The notes beneath the pieces were generated by a model. It was not told the origin of the DNA. It did no database searches and saw nothing but the letters and a program-made list of their open reading frames with translations. The translations under genes and the position numbers were made by a program. From assembly GCA_037892935.1 (NCBI GenBank), contig JAYXKI010000005.1:930001-994000 (forward strand): 64,000 bases of DNA, in the 5' to 3' direction. Source of the DNA: Phlebopus portentosus. Taxonomy: Eukaryota; Basidiomycota; Agaricomycetes; Boletales; Boletinellaceae. Position 1 is the first letter of the stretch. Every line of letters begins with the position of its first letter. Shown here in pieces: positions 12,670 to 27,008 of this stretch.

Positions 12670-13200
12670 TGTACCGCACTGAACTCCATGAGTCGTTTAA
12701 TTCCCGCCGATAATTCATGCCGAGAGCTTGTGGCCCACACCTTTCTGCACTGGCATGTGTACTAAGTACCTCTAGATCTGTCCTAATAGCTAGATTCAGA
12801 ACGTCCGTTTGTAATCTTCACATAGATGTAGAATTGCCTTCTTGATCATTGCTACATGCCTAACTTTAGATTGTCTACGTACAAAAACATTTTAGAGTGA
12901 TATTAGATTTAGATTTTGACGACTTTTCTGAATGGATCGAAATTGAGGGCCGCCTCATGCATGTGTTGTAAATCTCTCGATTTGGTAACTAGTATACTAC
13001 GCCCTGATTCTTCTTGTTGCCCTCGCCAGGTCGCGTTCAAGCCACGATGCGGATATGCAGAACGTGCTCGCCTCGCGTCTTGCATGCTCCAACGAGAGAT
13101 GCGCGTGGCCACTGCTTTATATACAAAATTTGACACGAAGGTACGATCAGTCTTTCCCCTCCAAGTACTTTTTCGGACGGATCAGTTTTTCGAATTCAGT
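12670..13200. other. Intergenic region with the AA9 gene promoter
   Basis: About 530 bases separate the EF-3-like stop from the AA9 start. The first half is AT-rich and has no gene. The second half holds a TATA box (listed separately). Open frames here (for example minus 12909-13136) resemble nothing known. Confidence 0.5.
13118..13123 (+). promoter_or_regulatory. Probable TATA box of the AA9 gene
   Basis: The sequence CTTTATATACAAA is centred about 80 bases before the AA9 ATG at 13201. This is a typical spacing for an inducible fungal gene with a short leader. Seen directly; function is inferred. Confidence 0.5.
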
Positions 13201-14588
13201 ATGCCTGCAATCCATGCTCCCGATTCCATCGCGATCGCGCTCGTTTGTATCAAGGTCTTCGTCCTGTTCACCCACACGCCTCTTGCAGCTGCGCACGGAT
13301 ACGTTCAAACCGTCGTTACAGCGGATACTGCTTACCCGGGATGGAATCCCTTCAGTGATCCGTATGTTTGCCCTTCCGTCCTTCGGCCTTGCGATTGCTA
13401 TTCTTATGAATTAGGTACATGGAACCGACACCTGAACGTGTTGTTCGTAAGATACCAAGCGATGGTCCCAGTACGTGTCTCTGCTGCGCTTCGATCAGGA
13501 CGTAACCAACTTGAGGCGTGTCTAAAGTTACAGATGACCAAGATCAGGATCTTGCCTGCAACGTAGGTGGTGAGAGCGGAGCAGCGCTTGTTGCTTCTGC
13601 GCCAGCAGGCAGTGTCGTAAAGTTCGAATGGACAAACGTGAATCTACTTTCTGTTTTATTTTTTTTTACCGATACTCATGCCTGTGTATCCGGATGCAGT
13701 GGCCAGCAGGTAGGCCGCATAGTTTACGCGATGTGCGCAGTACGACACGTTCTCGAACCTGAAAGGACAATTCAAAGATCATCTAGGACCCGTTTCTACG
13801 TACATGACCTCTTGCGGAGGTGACTGTACTAATTTTGACGTCGACGGAGCTGACTGGTTCAAGATCGATGCCGATGGATATAGCAACGGCTCATGGGCTT
13901 CCGCAAAACTCATTTCCAGTAAGCAAGTTTTGTGATTAATCATAGAAGCCTCAAAGACAAAGCTGCCAGACAACAACACATGGTCGAGCAAGATTCCTTC
14001 CGCCTTGGCTTCGGGACAATACGTGCGTCAGGTTCATTATCTTTATCGATCACTTTCTTCAGCTCATGCCCATCGATATAGCTGATGAGAAATGAGATGT
14101 AAGCTCAGTGTTATTATAGACGGGATCACGGGACGTTCTCACTCTTATCTTAGCGTCGCTCTGCATTCCACAGGTGCACCTCAATACTATCCGAGCTGCA
14201 CGTAAGTGTCTTCCGTGTAACAATCACGGTGATTCTGACGTATTCCAGGCAGGTGGGAGTGAGCGGCGACGGAAGCTCATTACCTTCTTCCGACGAAACT
14301 GTCAAGATTCCCGGTCTTTATGATGATGTGGATTTTCCGGACATTTGGTCAGAAACGTTTGATGTTTGGGCCGCTCCGGGCCCTGCCGTTGTTTCATTTG
14401 CGGATAGCTCAGATGGGCAGAACTCCACACCATCTGACGATGGCTCTGGCGACTCTCCTCGTCAATGCAGATTGATAGACCAATCTTCGGACAGTCGGTT
14501 CTCCCGGCGTTCCTTAACGACTAGATTCAGTCGACTCGCTCAAGACATACCATTTGTCCTTCAGCATATTAGGAGTCCAATTGTTTGA
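13201..14588 (+). CDS. AA9 lytic polysaccharide monooxygenase (secreted, copper-dependent)
   Basis: AA9 enzymes oxidatively cleave cellulose and related glucans outside the cell. A hydrophobic signal peptide ends in PLAAA, so the mature protein would start at His32 in HGYVQTVV, the first copper ligand of the histidine brace. After joining exons the core reads WPADHLGPVSTYMTSC, WFKIDADGYS, YLMRNEIVALHSTG and QYYPSCTQV. The His in ALHSTG is the second ligand, and Q plus Y in QYYPSC match the axial-Tyr region. The usual RHE before IxALH is RNE here. There is no C-terminal CBM1. The protein ends in a ~60-residue tail that is first Ser/Asp/Gly-rich and then basic (SRRSLTTRFSRL). The ATG follows a TATA box. 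Several introns split the gene, including short ones around 13630-13690 and 13930-14000. Confidence 0.9.
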
Positions 14589-14988
14589 TCCTGCAGGTTG
14601 CCCAGAGTACCATCAGAATGTTAATTCATGTATGAGTATGTTTGGGCCTAAGAAAAGAAGATCGGGAAAACGATGTACTGTAATAATTATGCATAAGACA
14701 GATTAATAGGAAGGTAGAGTGCGTAGATAGAGAGTACTATGTGAATAAGGAATGGAATGGAGGATATCCGGTATCACTACATTGCGAGCTGGCTAGCATA
14801 GTAGTCCGTATATGAGTTACAATAAACATGCAAATAAATCCAATGAATGAGGTCAGTACATATGGTCAGCACATTAATTGTTGATCACGATGCAGGGAAA
14901 GATATGCGATAGAAAGAAGAGTATGGCGTCCAGACAAACGTAATAGAGCTGGAGGCTGGTGGAGCATGAAACACAGCTTAACGGATTA
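14589..14988. other. Convergent 3' intergenic region
   Basis: About 400 AT-rich bases between the convergent AA9 and homeodomain genes. They contain AATAA-like strings and no supported gene, consistent with two 3' UTRs. Confidence 0.45.
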
Positions 14989-16436
14989 TTAGTATGGCTG
15001 TCCAGTCTGTCGTCTTGGTCGCCCATTGCCCACAGGACTCTGGACTCGGCGAAGAGCTTCAGAGGGAGGCGCCGTACGAGGGGATGTTTCCCGCTGAGAT
15101 CGATGCGTCGTTGGCATAGATGAATGGGCTGTGTAGGTCCCTCCATGGGTCGAGGGACTAACAGTCACTTCAGCGCCGGAGCGTCCGGAACTGGGCATAG
15201 GGGAAGGACCTGAAGATGATGGTTGTCCTCCCGCGTACGGTTGATGCAAAATCGGCGGAAGTGCGTTCGCAGATGAACGACTCTGGCGGGTAGATTGGCG
15301 TTTATTCTGGAACCTGTAAGAAGCAACAAATTTTCAGTGAAACGTTAGCCATAGGTAAATTCAATGCATCTTACCAAATTTGCACACTTCTCGCAGACAT
15401 GTCCAGTCTCTGCGCAAGCTCTAGCCTTTCTTCCGTTGTCGGGAAGGCCGTACGAGCATAAACCTCATTTAGCACCTTGAGCTGATGCGCGTCCGCCCGC
15501 TTCCTCTTCTTCTTGACGGTAGGGTATTCTACTGGGGACGGCTCCTGAGGAGAAGGATTGGACGACTCGCGCTGGGTGCGAGAGTATGGAGAAACTAGAT
15601 GGGTGTCAACTCGCTGTGATACACCCCAGTCTCCTTGATGAGGATTCCGATGGGATGGCTGGTGTATGTCTGACGCAAAATGCATAGCATGTGGGGGCGC
15701 ATGGACAGCGTGATGTCGTGTATCGATTGTCGGATGAAAGGAAGGGTATACGTTTGAATGTGCATTAGTATGATAGCCTGTGTCATAGTTGGGCGGGTAA
15801 TTAGGAGAATGGATTCCTGCAGCCTCCGGACCGACGGTATTCAGCCCGAAATTCGATGGAAATGAAGGGTTCATGTAGTCATTCGTCCAGGGCACTTCTC
15901 GAGGAGCTTGCGGAATGGTTATTGGTGGGGCACGTCGTAAATTCTCCTGGTGAGCGGGTATAGCTGGGGATTGACGCAGCGGGTATGCAGGTGACTGCGT
16001 CTGGTGTCGCGCATCGAAATGTTCAAATGAAGAATAATTATATGGCGGATGGCCAGCCATCGTCGTATCTGAACGAGCGAGAGTGAGACTGCAGGGTAAC
16101 GTGGAAAGATGAGAAGGACCTACGTCCGTTATTAGGCCAATAAGTAGAGGGAAATGAAGGTGAGAAAACTTCTTCCCTGCTAGGCGACATTCTGGAAGGA
16201 AGAGTGTCGTGTTGCGTGTCTAAGTTAATGTTAAAGTAAGCAAATAATGAAAGCCTAAATTGGTGAAAATTAAACAGCCGACCTGAATAATGAGCTGCGA
16301 AAGCAGAAGACAGTGGAGGGAGAACGGTGCGAGAGCTTTGAGCCGGATTAAATATTCCGCTGTGAGTATTTAAGTCTGGCGGAGTCCTGCGATAGCGGTT
16401 TGAAGCTGAAAATGTAGAATCGCGAATGTTAGACAT
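14989..16436 (-). CDS. Homeodomain transcription factor
   Basis: Joined minus-strand exons give a Pro/Ser/Tyr/His-rich N-terminal half, a basic stretch and a homeodomain. The homeodomain runs from KKKRKRADAHQLKVLNEVYA through TAFPTTEERLELAQRLDMSA to RSVQIWFQNKRQSTRQ. The third helix has the invariant W-F-x-N-x-R residues. The intron falls inside the codon for the Trp of WFQN. It is a typical 60-residue domain without the three-residue TALE insertion. A Ser/Gly/Pro-rich tail ends at QTGQPY. This type (like yeast Yox1 or Pho2) binds DNA in the nucleus. The target genes cannot be inferred. The start is the ATG at 16434-16436, and two further introns lie at about 16220-16280 and 16080-16135. Confidence 0.88.
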
Positions 16437-17985
16437 ACGAGTTGAGAAGCTGAACTCGGAGAAGAAGGAGGCACTATTAAATACTGTGGCACTGAGGCTG
16501 GGCGTAGTAGACTAAGTCATGAATGACTCACAGGAAGTCAGTGCTGATCTTACTGTGCCAGCTTGCGAGGGTGTGAGGTTAGGGGGAGGTGGACGCATGA
16601 GTGAAAGAGAGCTGCGCCGAGCACGTTACTGATTTTAACGGGACAGACAAGGCACAATAAACTTTGGTCCAAACAAACACAGCATTATTGGGACATCGTC
16701 GACTAAATCAAATAATTAGCGTGACGTATATACTGGTCGTCTTCCGGGGTCGTAGGATAAAGGGGCAAATCTAGAAGTTCGCCGTTGTATCTTGACCTTA
16801 TTAGGGTGAAGTAAACTAGTGTGCCGGATTCTTTTTACTGAAGAATGCCTTTGCGACAAAGATATTTTAGTATTTTGGACTGGGATGTATCAGCCTCGCG
16901 ACCTGGGGCTGGAGGTGCGTCGTGCACTGGACAGCGACCAGTGAAAGCCTCGTGGTGAAAGCCTGGGACTTCGGTCAAGGATACCGAAGACGACACGGCA
17001 CAGCTTGCCACGCTGGTCCGGGGAGGCATTAAAACCACGAGCACAAAATTCAATAGTGAGTCTCGGTTCACCGTGCTGTGATGACGTTGGCGAACGCGTA
17101 ACTCTAGATTTGTCTGAAGAGGCCAGGGAAAGAAAGTGAGAAACACCTGGACATTGCAATTCAAAACAAGAAGGCGATCGACCTCGGAGCTAGATTAGGC
17201 AATTAGCCGGCTAGTAGAGTTCTCACGGAGTGTCCAGAGACCGAGAATCCTGCATCAAAACAATTTCCTAGCCGAACAACGTCTCTCGTCATAGAGTTGG
17301 CACGAGATCTGGCCCATTGACGGAAGCGGGTGGATCCTATGGACATAATTTCTTTTTACGCAATTGAGATGCGTTTTCTGAAAGCCTATATGTTAAATTC
17401 CGATGAAGGCCAGATTCACTCGACCGCAAGGGGATATTGGAATGCCCTGGAAACAAGTACTCTTGGAGTGTGACTAGAAACATAATTCACCGAGGTCCGA
17501 GTCGAAGGTGTGATAGTATGCTAAATGTGCTGCAAGAAGTGATGCTGAATAGTGAAGTTGGCGAAGAAGGACCTCTTGCCACCGCTTCGTGTGTTCCGGA
17601 AGCAAATTTTCTGGAAGAAGGCGTAAACTGGCGCCTACATTCTTGCTCGGGGCCTGTGCGTGTGAAGGCTTTGAAAGGAGTGGGCGCTCAGGTCTTTGTT
17701 TTGTTTTCTCTGCATTCCTCATCCCGTCCAATTGTTGTTCTCGGATAACAGCGAGATCTGATGATCGTCGATCCGTCGTGAATCACGTGCCTTGCTATAG
17801 GGGCTTTCTCTGTCCAACTGCCATGGCTACTACGTAGTACAGTTGTACAGCGTACTGCTGGCTGCTGGCCAGCAACGAACAGAACTCTTACTTGTACTAG
17901 TACTAGTACCAGCTCGCATAGGCGTCTTCTAGATAACGACCTTGCGTGCTATTCGTGCTGCAAGTGTGCTGCTTTGGCTTGCATC
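16437..17985. other. 1.5-kb divergent regulatory region
   Basis: This lies between the divergent homeodomain and NDR kinase genes. No open frame here (for example minus 16835-17164 or plus 17437-17748) shows a known domain. Short simple repeats occur at about 17853-17911, including alternating CTAGTA units just before the kinase gene. It likely holds both promoters and long 5' leaders. Confidence 0.4.
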
Positions 17986-21605
<3,620 letters not shown>

Positions 21606-22165
21606 AGTCATGATTGCCATGGTGCAAGATCCTGTTAGTTTGGTCTCTGATTTCCTGAATATCCTCACGAACCCTTGACGACTCATGACGTATTGTTCTC
21701 CGGCAACGATGTGATGTTTTGCTATGTAACAGTTGTATCTAGCTCCCCTGTAAGACAATTTGTAGTGTAACGGACTAATATTATCTCCTTGTGAACCGAC
21801 GAGAACGGGTCAGTTCACATAGATTCTATGTCATGTTGTGGGGACACCTAATAGTAGGTATTTGAGTGATAATATTGTACATTTGAGTTTGGGATTACAG
21901 ATTATTATGACACAAGTTCATTGCATAATTGTCGTCCTACCGTATAAATACCAAACATGTAAGCTGACCAGACCCAGAAGTAGATAAGATAAATAATGGG
22001 ACGCATAGCGCCACCGGGGGACAAAACACAGGAAAAGAAGTCAATAAGTTAGTTCAAACTCTATAAAACGGCCACCAGAAGAAACTAAGTCATGAAAATG
22101 AGGGAAAACAGAACGTAAAAAAGGTGCTAAAATACACGGATCTGGTAGTAGGCTGCGCAAAGAAA
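21606..22165. other. Convergent 3' intergenic region
   Basis: About 560 bases between the convergent kinase and C2H2 genes. No supported gene. The sequence is AT-rich in the middle and probably holds both 3' UTRs. Confidence 0.4.
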
Positions 22166-23512
22166 TCACTCATCGGCGAGCTCGTCACCTGAGTCCTCGC
22201 TGGTCCTTGCCACGCTACCTTCATGCACGCGATAATGACGTCGCATGTTACTGTGCACGCTGAAGCGTCGCCCGCAATCCGGATGAGGACATTGAAAGGC
22301 TACAGGCGAATTCATCAGCGTCGCGTTTTCTCACAGAGCTTTGTGAGAGCAGTCTACTCACGTTTCTCTCCGGTGTGACTATTATTGTGTATCTAGTAGG
22401 TTTGACAAGAGCTTAATGTGCGGTATAAATGGAAGGGTGTGAGACGTGCATACCCTTAGGCTGCTCGGACGGGCAAAGCCTTTGCCACAGTATTGGCATG
22501 AATATCGTGGAGGACTTTGAGCATTTGCTGGATCATCAAAGTTTATTTGAAAGGAGCCTTGTATTCCTGACGCTCTAAGTGTCCGGATAATAGCCGTACG
22601 CTGCGGGTCAGAGGATGTCGCCCCGCGTGAGTCGTTGTCGGCAATAAGAACGCCGAAAGGAGATTGGTAGTCTGCTTGATTGGGATTATGAGCACTAGCG
22701 TAGGCACCGAGTCGCGATGAAGTCATCTGCGGCTGAGGGAGCGGCTGGAATTGCAAGGCATTCGAGGGCGGTGGTGGAATGAATCTCTGCTGAGACGACG
22801 CAGCACTCGAACTCGAGTGGGACGACCACACCGAATCCATGGAGTCCCGACGTCTATGCTCTGTCCAGACTGCATTTGCAGGTACGGATGATCGGGAGGA
22901 ATCGCCTCCACTGGGTCTGCCCATGTAACGACTAGGATCAGTACTTCCGCCGTAGCGACATCCACTATTAGGGTGTAAAGGCTGAGTTGCCGGTACGGCC
23001 GGCGAAGATTCATGTGAACGATGGTGCTCTGGAATTGGCCGTCGGGAAGCGACTTCCGGGAACGATGCACCGTAGGAAAGAGAAGGACGTAGGCCTGGGG
23101 CGGAAGCTCTTTGGGAACTAGGACTGCTCCATGTACTCTCCTATGTAGCAGGGCGCCCAAATGGAGGGGGGGAACTTTATCAATAAGATTATTTTGAACA
23201 TCTCTTCATGACTCACTACTCTACCGAACCGTATGTCTGGATTCAGAGATGGCGTCCTGTTCGAAGTCGATGCGTGAGGTCTCGACTCGCTTGCGTACAC
23301 AGGATAAGCAGTACCACTATTGTAGATCGAGCGGGATGGACGGGGTGAAGAATGAGGAGGTGGTGAAGTAAGTTGCTCTGCACACTGTTTAGCGGCCTTG
23401 AGGCGAGACAAAGGGAAGTATGCATACCTCGGAATATATCTCGTATAGGAGGTAGGGTAACCATTCTTTCCTTTGACTGTTCTCTGGAGGATCCTTGGGA
23501 GCTACGTGACAT
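22166..23512 (-). CDS. C2H2 zinc-finger transcription factor (two fingers at the C-terminus)
   Basis: Joined exons give a long Ser/Pro/Arg-rich disordered N-terminal part beginning MSRSSQGSSREQSKERMVTL, then two fingers near the end. The first is YSCQYCGKGFARPSSLRIH...H, split by an intron after SSLR, with the linker HTGEKP. The second is FQCPHPDCGRRFSVHSNMRRHYRVH, which has the longer C-x4-C spacing. The short acidic tail ends SGDELADE. Such two-finger fungal proteins are nuclear DNA-binding regulators. The target is unknown. The start is the ATG at 23510-23512. An upstream start cannot be excluded, because the leader is open to interpretation. It is convergent with the NDR kinase gene. Confidence 0.85.
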
Positions 23513-25063
23513 TCTACGCTTGAGTATGAGATAAGCAATTTAGAGAAAATGCTCACAAGCTCAGCGGCTTATATATTGTACCAAATTTGAACCAATACAC
23601 ATACACAGAAGGTCAGCGCTGATGAAATTAAAGTACGCGCAAGTAGAGCGGTGCCAAATAACTTACCTGTACTAAGCAGAAACGACTGCAACCCAGCTAG
23701 CAAGGCAGTCCTTGTTTCCGCAAATTGCAATTCAAGCAATGCGCGGTGATGGTGGTATCCACTCAAAAAGAGAAGGGCTCTATTGTCCGTGCATGGTTAT
23801 TTATCACTGTGGTCGCGTGGGACGGCTATATTACGAGCAATCAGTGGTCTACGGACCGTTCATCAATGGTTAGCTCTGTAAAGAACTCCGTTCGCTACTC
23901 ACTAACACAGCAAAGCCGACTCGCACAGCAATTCTATCGGCAATCATCTCTGGGATATGCTCCATCGGACCGCGCATACTCCGAATCGGGATTGAAATGC
24001 AGCTGAGAATGTGATGCTCTAGTAGGTTTCGACAATGTCTCGGAGGTAAATCACTCAAAGGATTCAAGTAGATATGGCGGTGTTATGCCCGGGGTTAAAA
24101 ACTGGAAGGTCCGAAGAATACCAATGGACAGACTAGTAGTCACTAGTGCACATTCCTATCGAACATTCGGACTTCTGAACCTGGGCTGAACCGAATGCGT
24201 CATATTACCGTTATTGCCATTTTCTCCGCGTAACTAATGTTGTTCTCAGAGGAGCATCCGCTTCGGCCTCGATGAAGGCCTTATTCTTTCCTTTTTCATG
24301 CGCGACGGCGCTGATTTTCAAAGAGTCTAGAGATTAATAGGTTTGAGGCGTAGTATCCATCATGATGGAGGGCGAGACCATCTTGGGAAAGCTGACTCAT
24401 AATACCGACCGATATCAAGCTCTGCAAAGAAAATACCGGCAATCACATCCATCTTGGGGTCAAAAACTCTGCTTTATGATGTTGATGTGAGTGACTGTTG
24501 ACCTTGCCGACGAAGACCGAAGATGCCTTCGAAATGGTCAAGATACACGCCGAGAACCATCGATTCCACGGTCAACCCATCAACGCTCACTTGCTATTAA
24601 GGCCAATCAGCTGGAGCAGCACGACCATATATTTAGATATTTGCGATGGAACGCTTAAGCCACGCGAAGCGGCTGTATCGCCGCTCGAAGATATTGGCCA
24701 CAAATTAGATAGATGGTCGGGTCGAAGAACATTGGAAGGCATTGGCCCGAAACTTGAAAGCGCTGGCCATGCGAAAAAAGCCGAGAGGACCAAACTGATT
24801 GGAATGATCGGAGTGATGTACATTATGTATGATCTCCATTTAGGCAAGGAAACAAAGCTGATAATGGTCATATTGTACGCACGCAGAAAGATCTATAACG
24901 TTTCATCACGGAGAATCAGAAGCCAACGTGGATGCCACGTAAGAGAAAGTAAGGAAGTTGCCGACGGTCGAGGTACTGTCGAGGTACTGAGTACGATCCA
25001 ATCCAAAGTAGGAAAGATAGGGAACATAGGATGCGATCAACCGGGTTCGGGTATCATCAGGTA
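23513..25063. other. 1.5-kb region without a supported gene
   Basis: This lies between the C2H2 start and the BolA stop. The longest open frame is plus 24498-25121 (207 codons). It is Lys/Arg/Ile-rich, shows no known motif and runs antisense into the last BolA exon. I do not call it a gene, though a fast-evolving gene cannot be excluded. Confidence 0.35.
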
Positions 25064-25612
25064 TCACTGCGGAGCGTCGGGTAACTCTTCAGGAGTCTTG
25101 GTGACTAAAGAAAGAGCATGAAGGCCTTGCTGCAATTCGTCCGCCAAGGCAGAATATATCATTCTATGTCTCTGCATCAAGCTCTACAGAAAGCATTGGT
25201 GGTTACAGATTTACTCATCAGGAAAAATATAAGGCTGCGTTACCTTGCCCTGGAAGGCATGAGAGACGATCGTGATTGAGAAGTCTGGAATCCACCGTGA
25301 GCATGGTGTTTGTGAAGCATTTGAGAGCCAAACGGACGTGTTTCTCCGTCACCGCCACCTTTATCAATCATTGCTCTGTGATGTTTGTGCTTCCATGAGT
25401 CATTTTCGACTGTGAGGGTGGCTGGCTCGAGCAATTTCGTCAACTGGTTGGGAAGATGTTAGTCGAAGTTCCGCCAGATCCCTAGCATCCATCGCGCTTC
25501 TGACCTTCAGCCGAATCGAGGTCTCAACTGGACCTCCTGGTGTAACTTCTTGCGTGGACATTAGACGAACACCGCTGCCATGTAAGATGGACCTCAGTCG
25601 AATGAAGAACAT
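25064..25612 (-). CDS. BolA-family protein, probably mitochondrial
   Basis: BolA proteins pair with monothiol glutaredoxins and act in iron-sulfur cluster handling and iron sensing. Four exons join to give GGPVETSIRLKLTKLLEPAT, LTVENDSWKHKHHRAM, ETHFSITIVSHAFQGK, RHRMIYSALADEL and GLHALSLVTKTPEEL. This is the complete BolA fold, including the conserved His in the SWKHKHH region and the RHR motif. The N-terminus from the ATG at 25610-25612 (MFFIRLRSILHGSGVRLMSTQ) is rich in Arg, Ser and hydrophobics and lacks acidic residues, as expected for a mitochondrial presequence. A shorter cytosolic form could start at the internal MSTQ. The gene is divergent from the Clr2-like gene, with 171 bases between the starts. 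By length it matches yeast Bol1/Bol3-type proteins. Confidence 0.9.
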
Positions 25613-25783
25613 GGGATGAGAGTCACGGAGACGGAGAATCATTATGTAACCTAACCTGAGCCGAAGGTAGTGAGAATTACTTACTTTATTTGAAGAACAA
25701 TCGATTACTTTGACAGTCACAGTATATTGCATTTATCATATCACAACCACTATAGTAGCACTTCCGACTTGCCATTTACCACG

Positions 25784-26678
25784 ATGGCTGCGCCTCCCTC
25801 TCTCAAAGACATCGAAGCCGTATATCGAACCACAGAACCCAAGTTGATCTACGTAAACCATGCAGCGGTGAGGATCAGAGACGGGGGCTCCGATGGCGAT
25901 GAAAGTCGACTCCCAGAAGCTGGCGAACAAGTCGTCCTTTGGGATAACACGATCAATGTTTTGGAAGAGGCAGACGCAGAGACGGTCAGACATTGGCTCG
26001 GGAAGATAGGAAACTACCTGATACACGAAGGAAGAGGCCAGTGGCACAACCTCAGTACGTTTTGAGATACTTTTTTTACATCTTTGGTGTTGAGGTGGGA
26101 TTCGCCCTATCTAGGAGAGGATAGAGTCTATTTTCTGAAACGCTTTCCACCCGGTTACAAACTATATACTCGCTCGACGGGACCCAGAGAAAATCCGCGG
26201 AAGGATAGCTATCTCTATGGCATGCCTCTGACAAAACACGTTGATACTTTCGCCTGACATAGCTCTTGTTTTAGGATCTACGACAGACCGATGCAGAGAG
26301 TTCCGTTCTCCCGAGGTAAATTTCATCCTTCATAACTTCAATCGAATCTGGTAGCGTGACCAGTCTTTGAAGGAATTTGTCTTACACGTCAAATGGATGG
26401 CATTTGGTAAACCAAAAGACGAGCGCGGACGCCCTCTTTGCGCATGTTGTTACTGCTCCAGAAGATCACAAGGAGAGATTTCTCCTATACTCCGAAGGAC
26501 GATCAGCCATCTTCCGCACCAATCGTCAAACAGAGCATCCGGCAGCGGGCATGCAACTGCAAGATCCCATGCGCCAGAAGGTCCGATTATGGCCAAGGAT
26601 TACACTCATCTTCATGAAGGAGAGGGGGTTGATAGAGTTCTTTTGACGCGCGAGCAGTTGAAAGACAAGGATGATTGA
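25784..26678 (+). CDS. Clr2-like protein (cryptic loci regulator 2, N-terminal type)
   Basis: In fission yeast Clr2 is a SHREC subunit needed for heterochromatic silencing. The exons give WLGKIGNYLIHEGRGQWHNL, DRVYFLKRFPPGYKLYTRST, KDSYLYGSTTDRCREFRSPE, FVLHVKWMAFG and a Cys-rich LCACCYC. These match in order the conserved N-terminal Clr2 block, including the C-x-C-x2-C-like metal site. The reading frame then ends after ~65 less conserved residues, so this is much shorter than full Clr2. The ATG at 25784 is the first in the frame and follows CC-ACG context. The intron at 26220-26274 appears to use a GC donor. Silencing function is inferred from the family only. Confidence 0.75.
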
Positions 26679-27008
26679 TCTATGGATTCGATCGAAGGAC
26701 GAAGATATGGTTGACCATCCTTTATTTCTAATCTTGCTTGAAAATTTTCTCGCCCTTGCTTTCATGCAAAAAATGGGTTCTTTCCTAGCAGCTGTATTTA
26801 CCGTCGTTGTGCCTTCGTATTCCTGCTTACCATTAGCATACTCACCTGGGCCGTTCTCTGCTGTCGCTTCCGCTATTTCTAAATAGAACGTGTATTATAC
26901 AAACAGATAAACATTGAGGCTGATTTGAGCCAAACGCGTGACGTAACGCGTGAGCTCCGAATCCTTACTTTGATTCCAAACTCTCATCTGGATTAGCAGA
27001 ATCCCATC
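26679..27008. other. Intergenic region with paired MluI boxes
   Basis: About 330 bases between the Clr2-like stop and the next start. The first part probably is 3' UTR. The last 80 bases hold the MCB elements listed separately. Confidence 0.5.
26934..26951. promoter_or_regulatory. Paired MluI cell-cycle boxes (MCB) around a TGACGTAA site
   Basis: ACGCGT occurs at 26934-26939 and again at 26946-26951, with TGACGTA between them. The two copies are 12 bases apart, about one helical turn, and end 57 bases before the ATG at 27009. ACGCGT is the MBF (Mbp1/Swi6) site that drives G1/S genes in fungi. TGACGTAA resembles an ATF/CREB site. Presence is seen directly; function is inferred. Confidence 0.5.

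Noticed and set aside
14989..16436. Mating-type HD locus
   Set aside because: Only one homeodomain gene is present, without a divergent HD1/HD2 partner or the flanking MIP gene expected of that locus.
24498..25121. Plus-strand open frame of 207 codons next to BolA
   Set aside because: No known motif, unusual Lys/Arg/Ile-rich composition, and it runs antisense into the well-supported last BolA exon. Not enough to call a gene.
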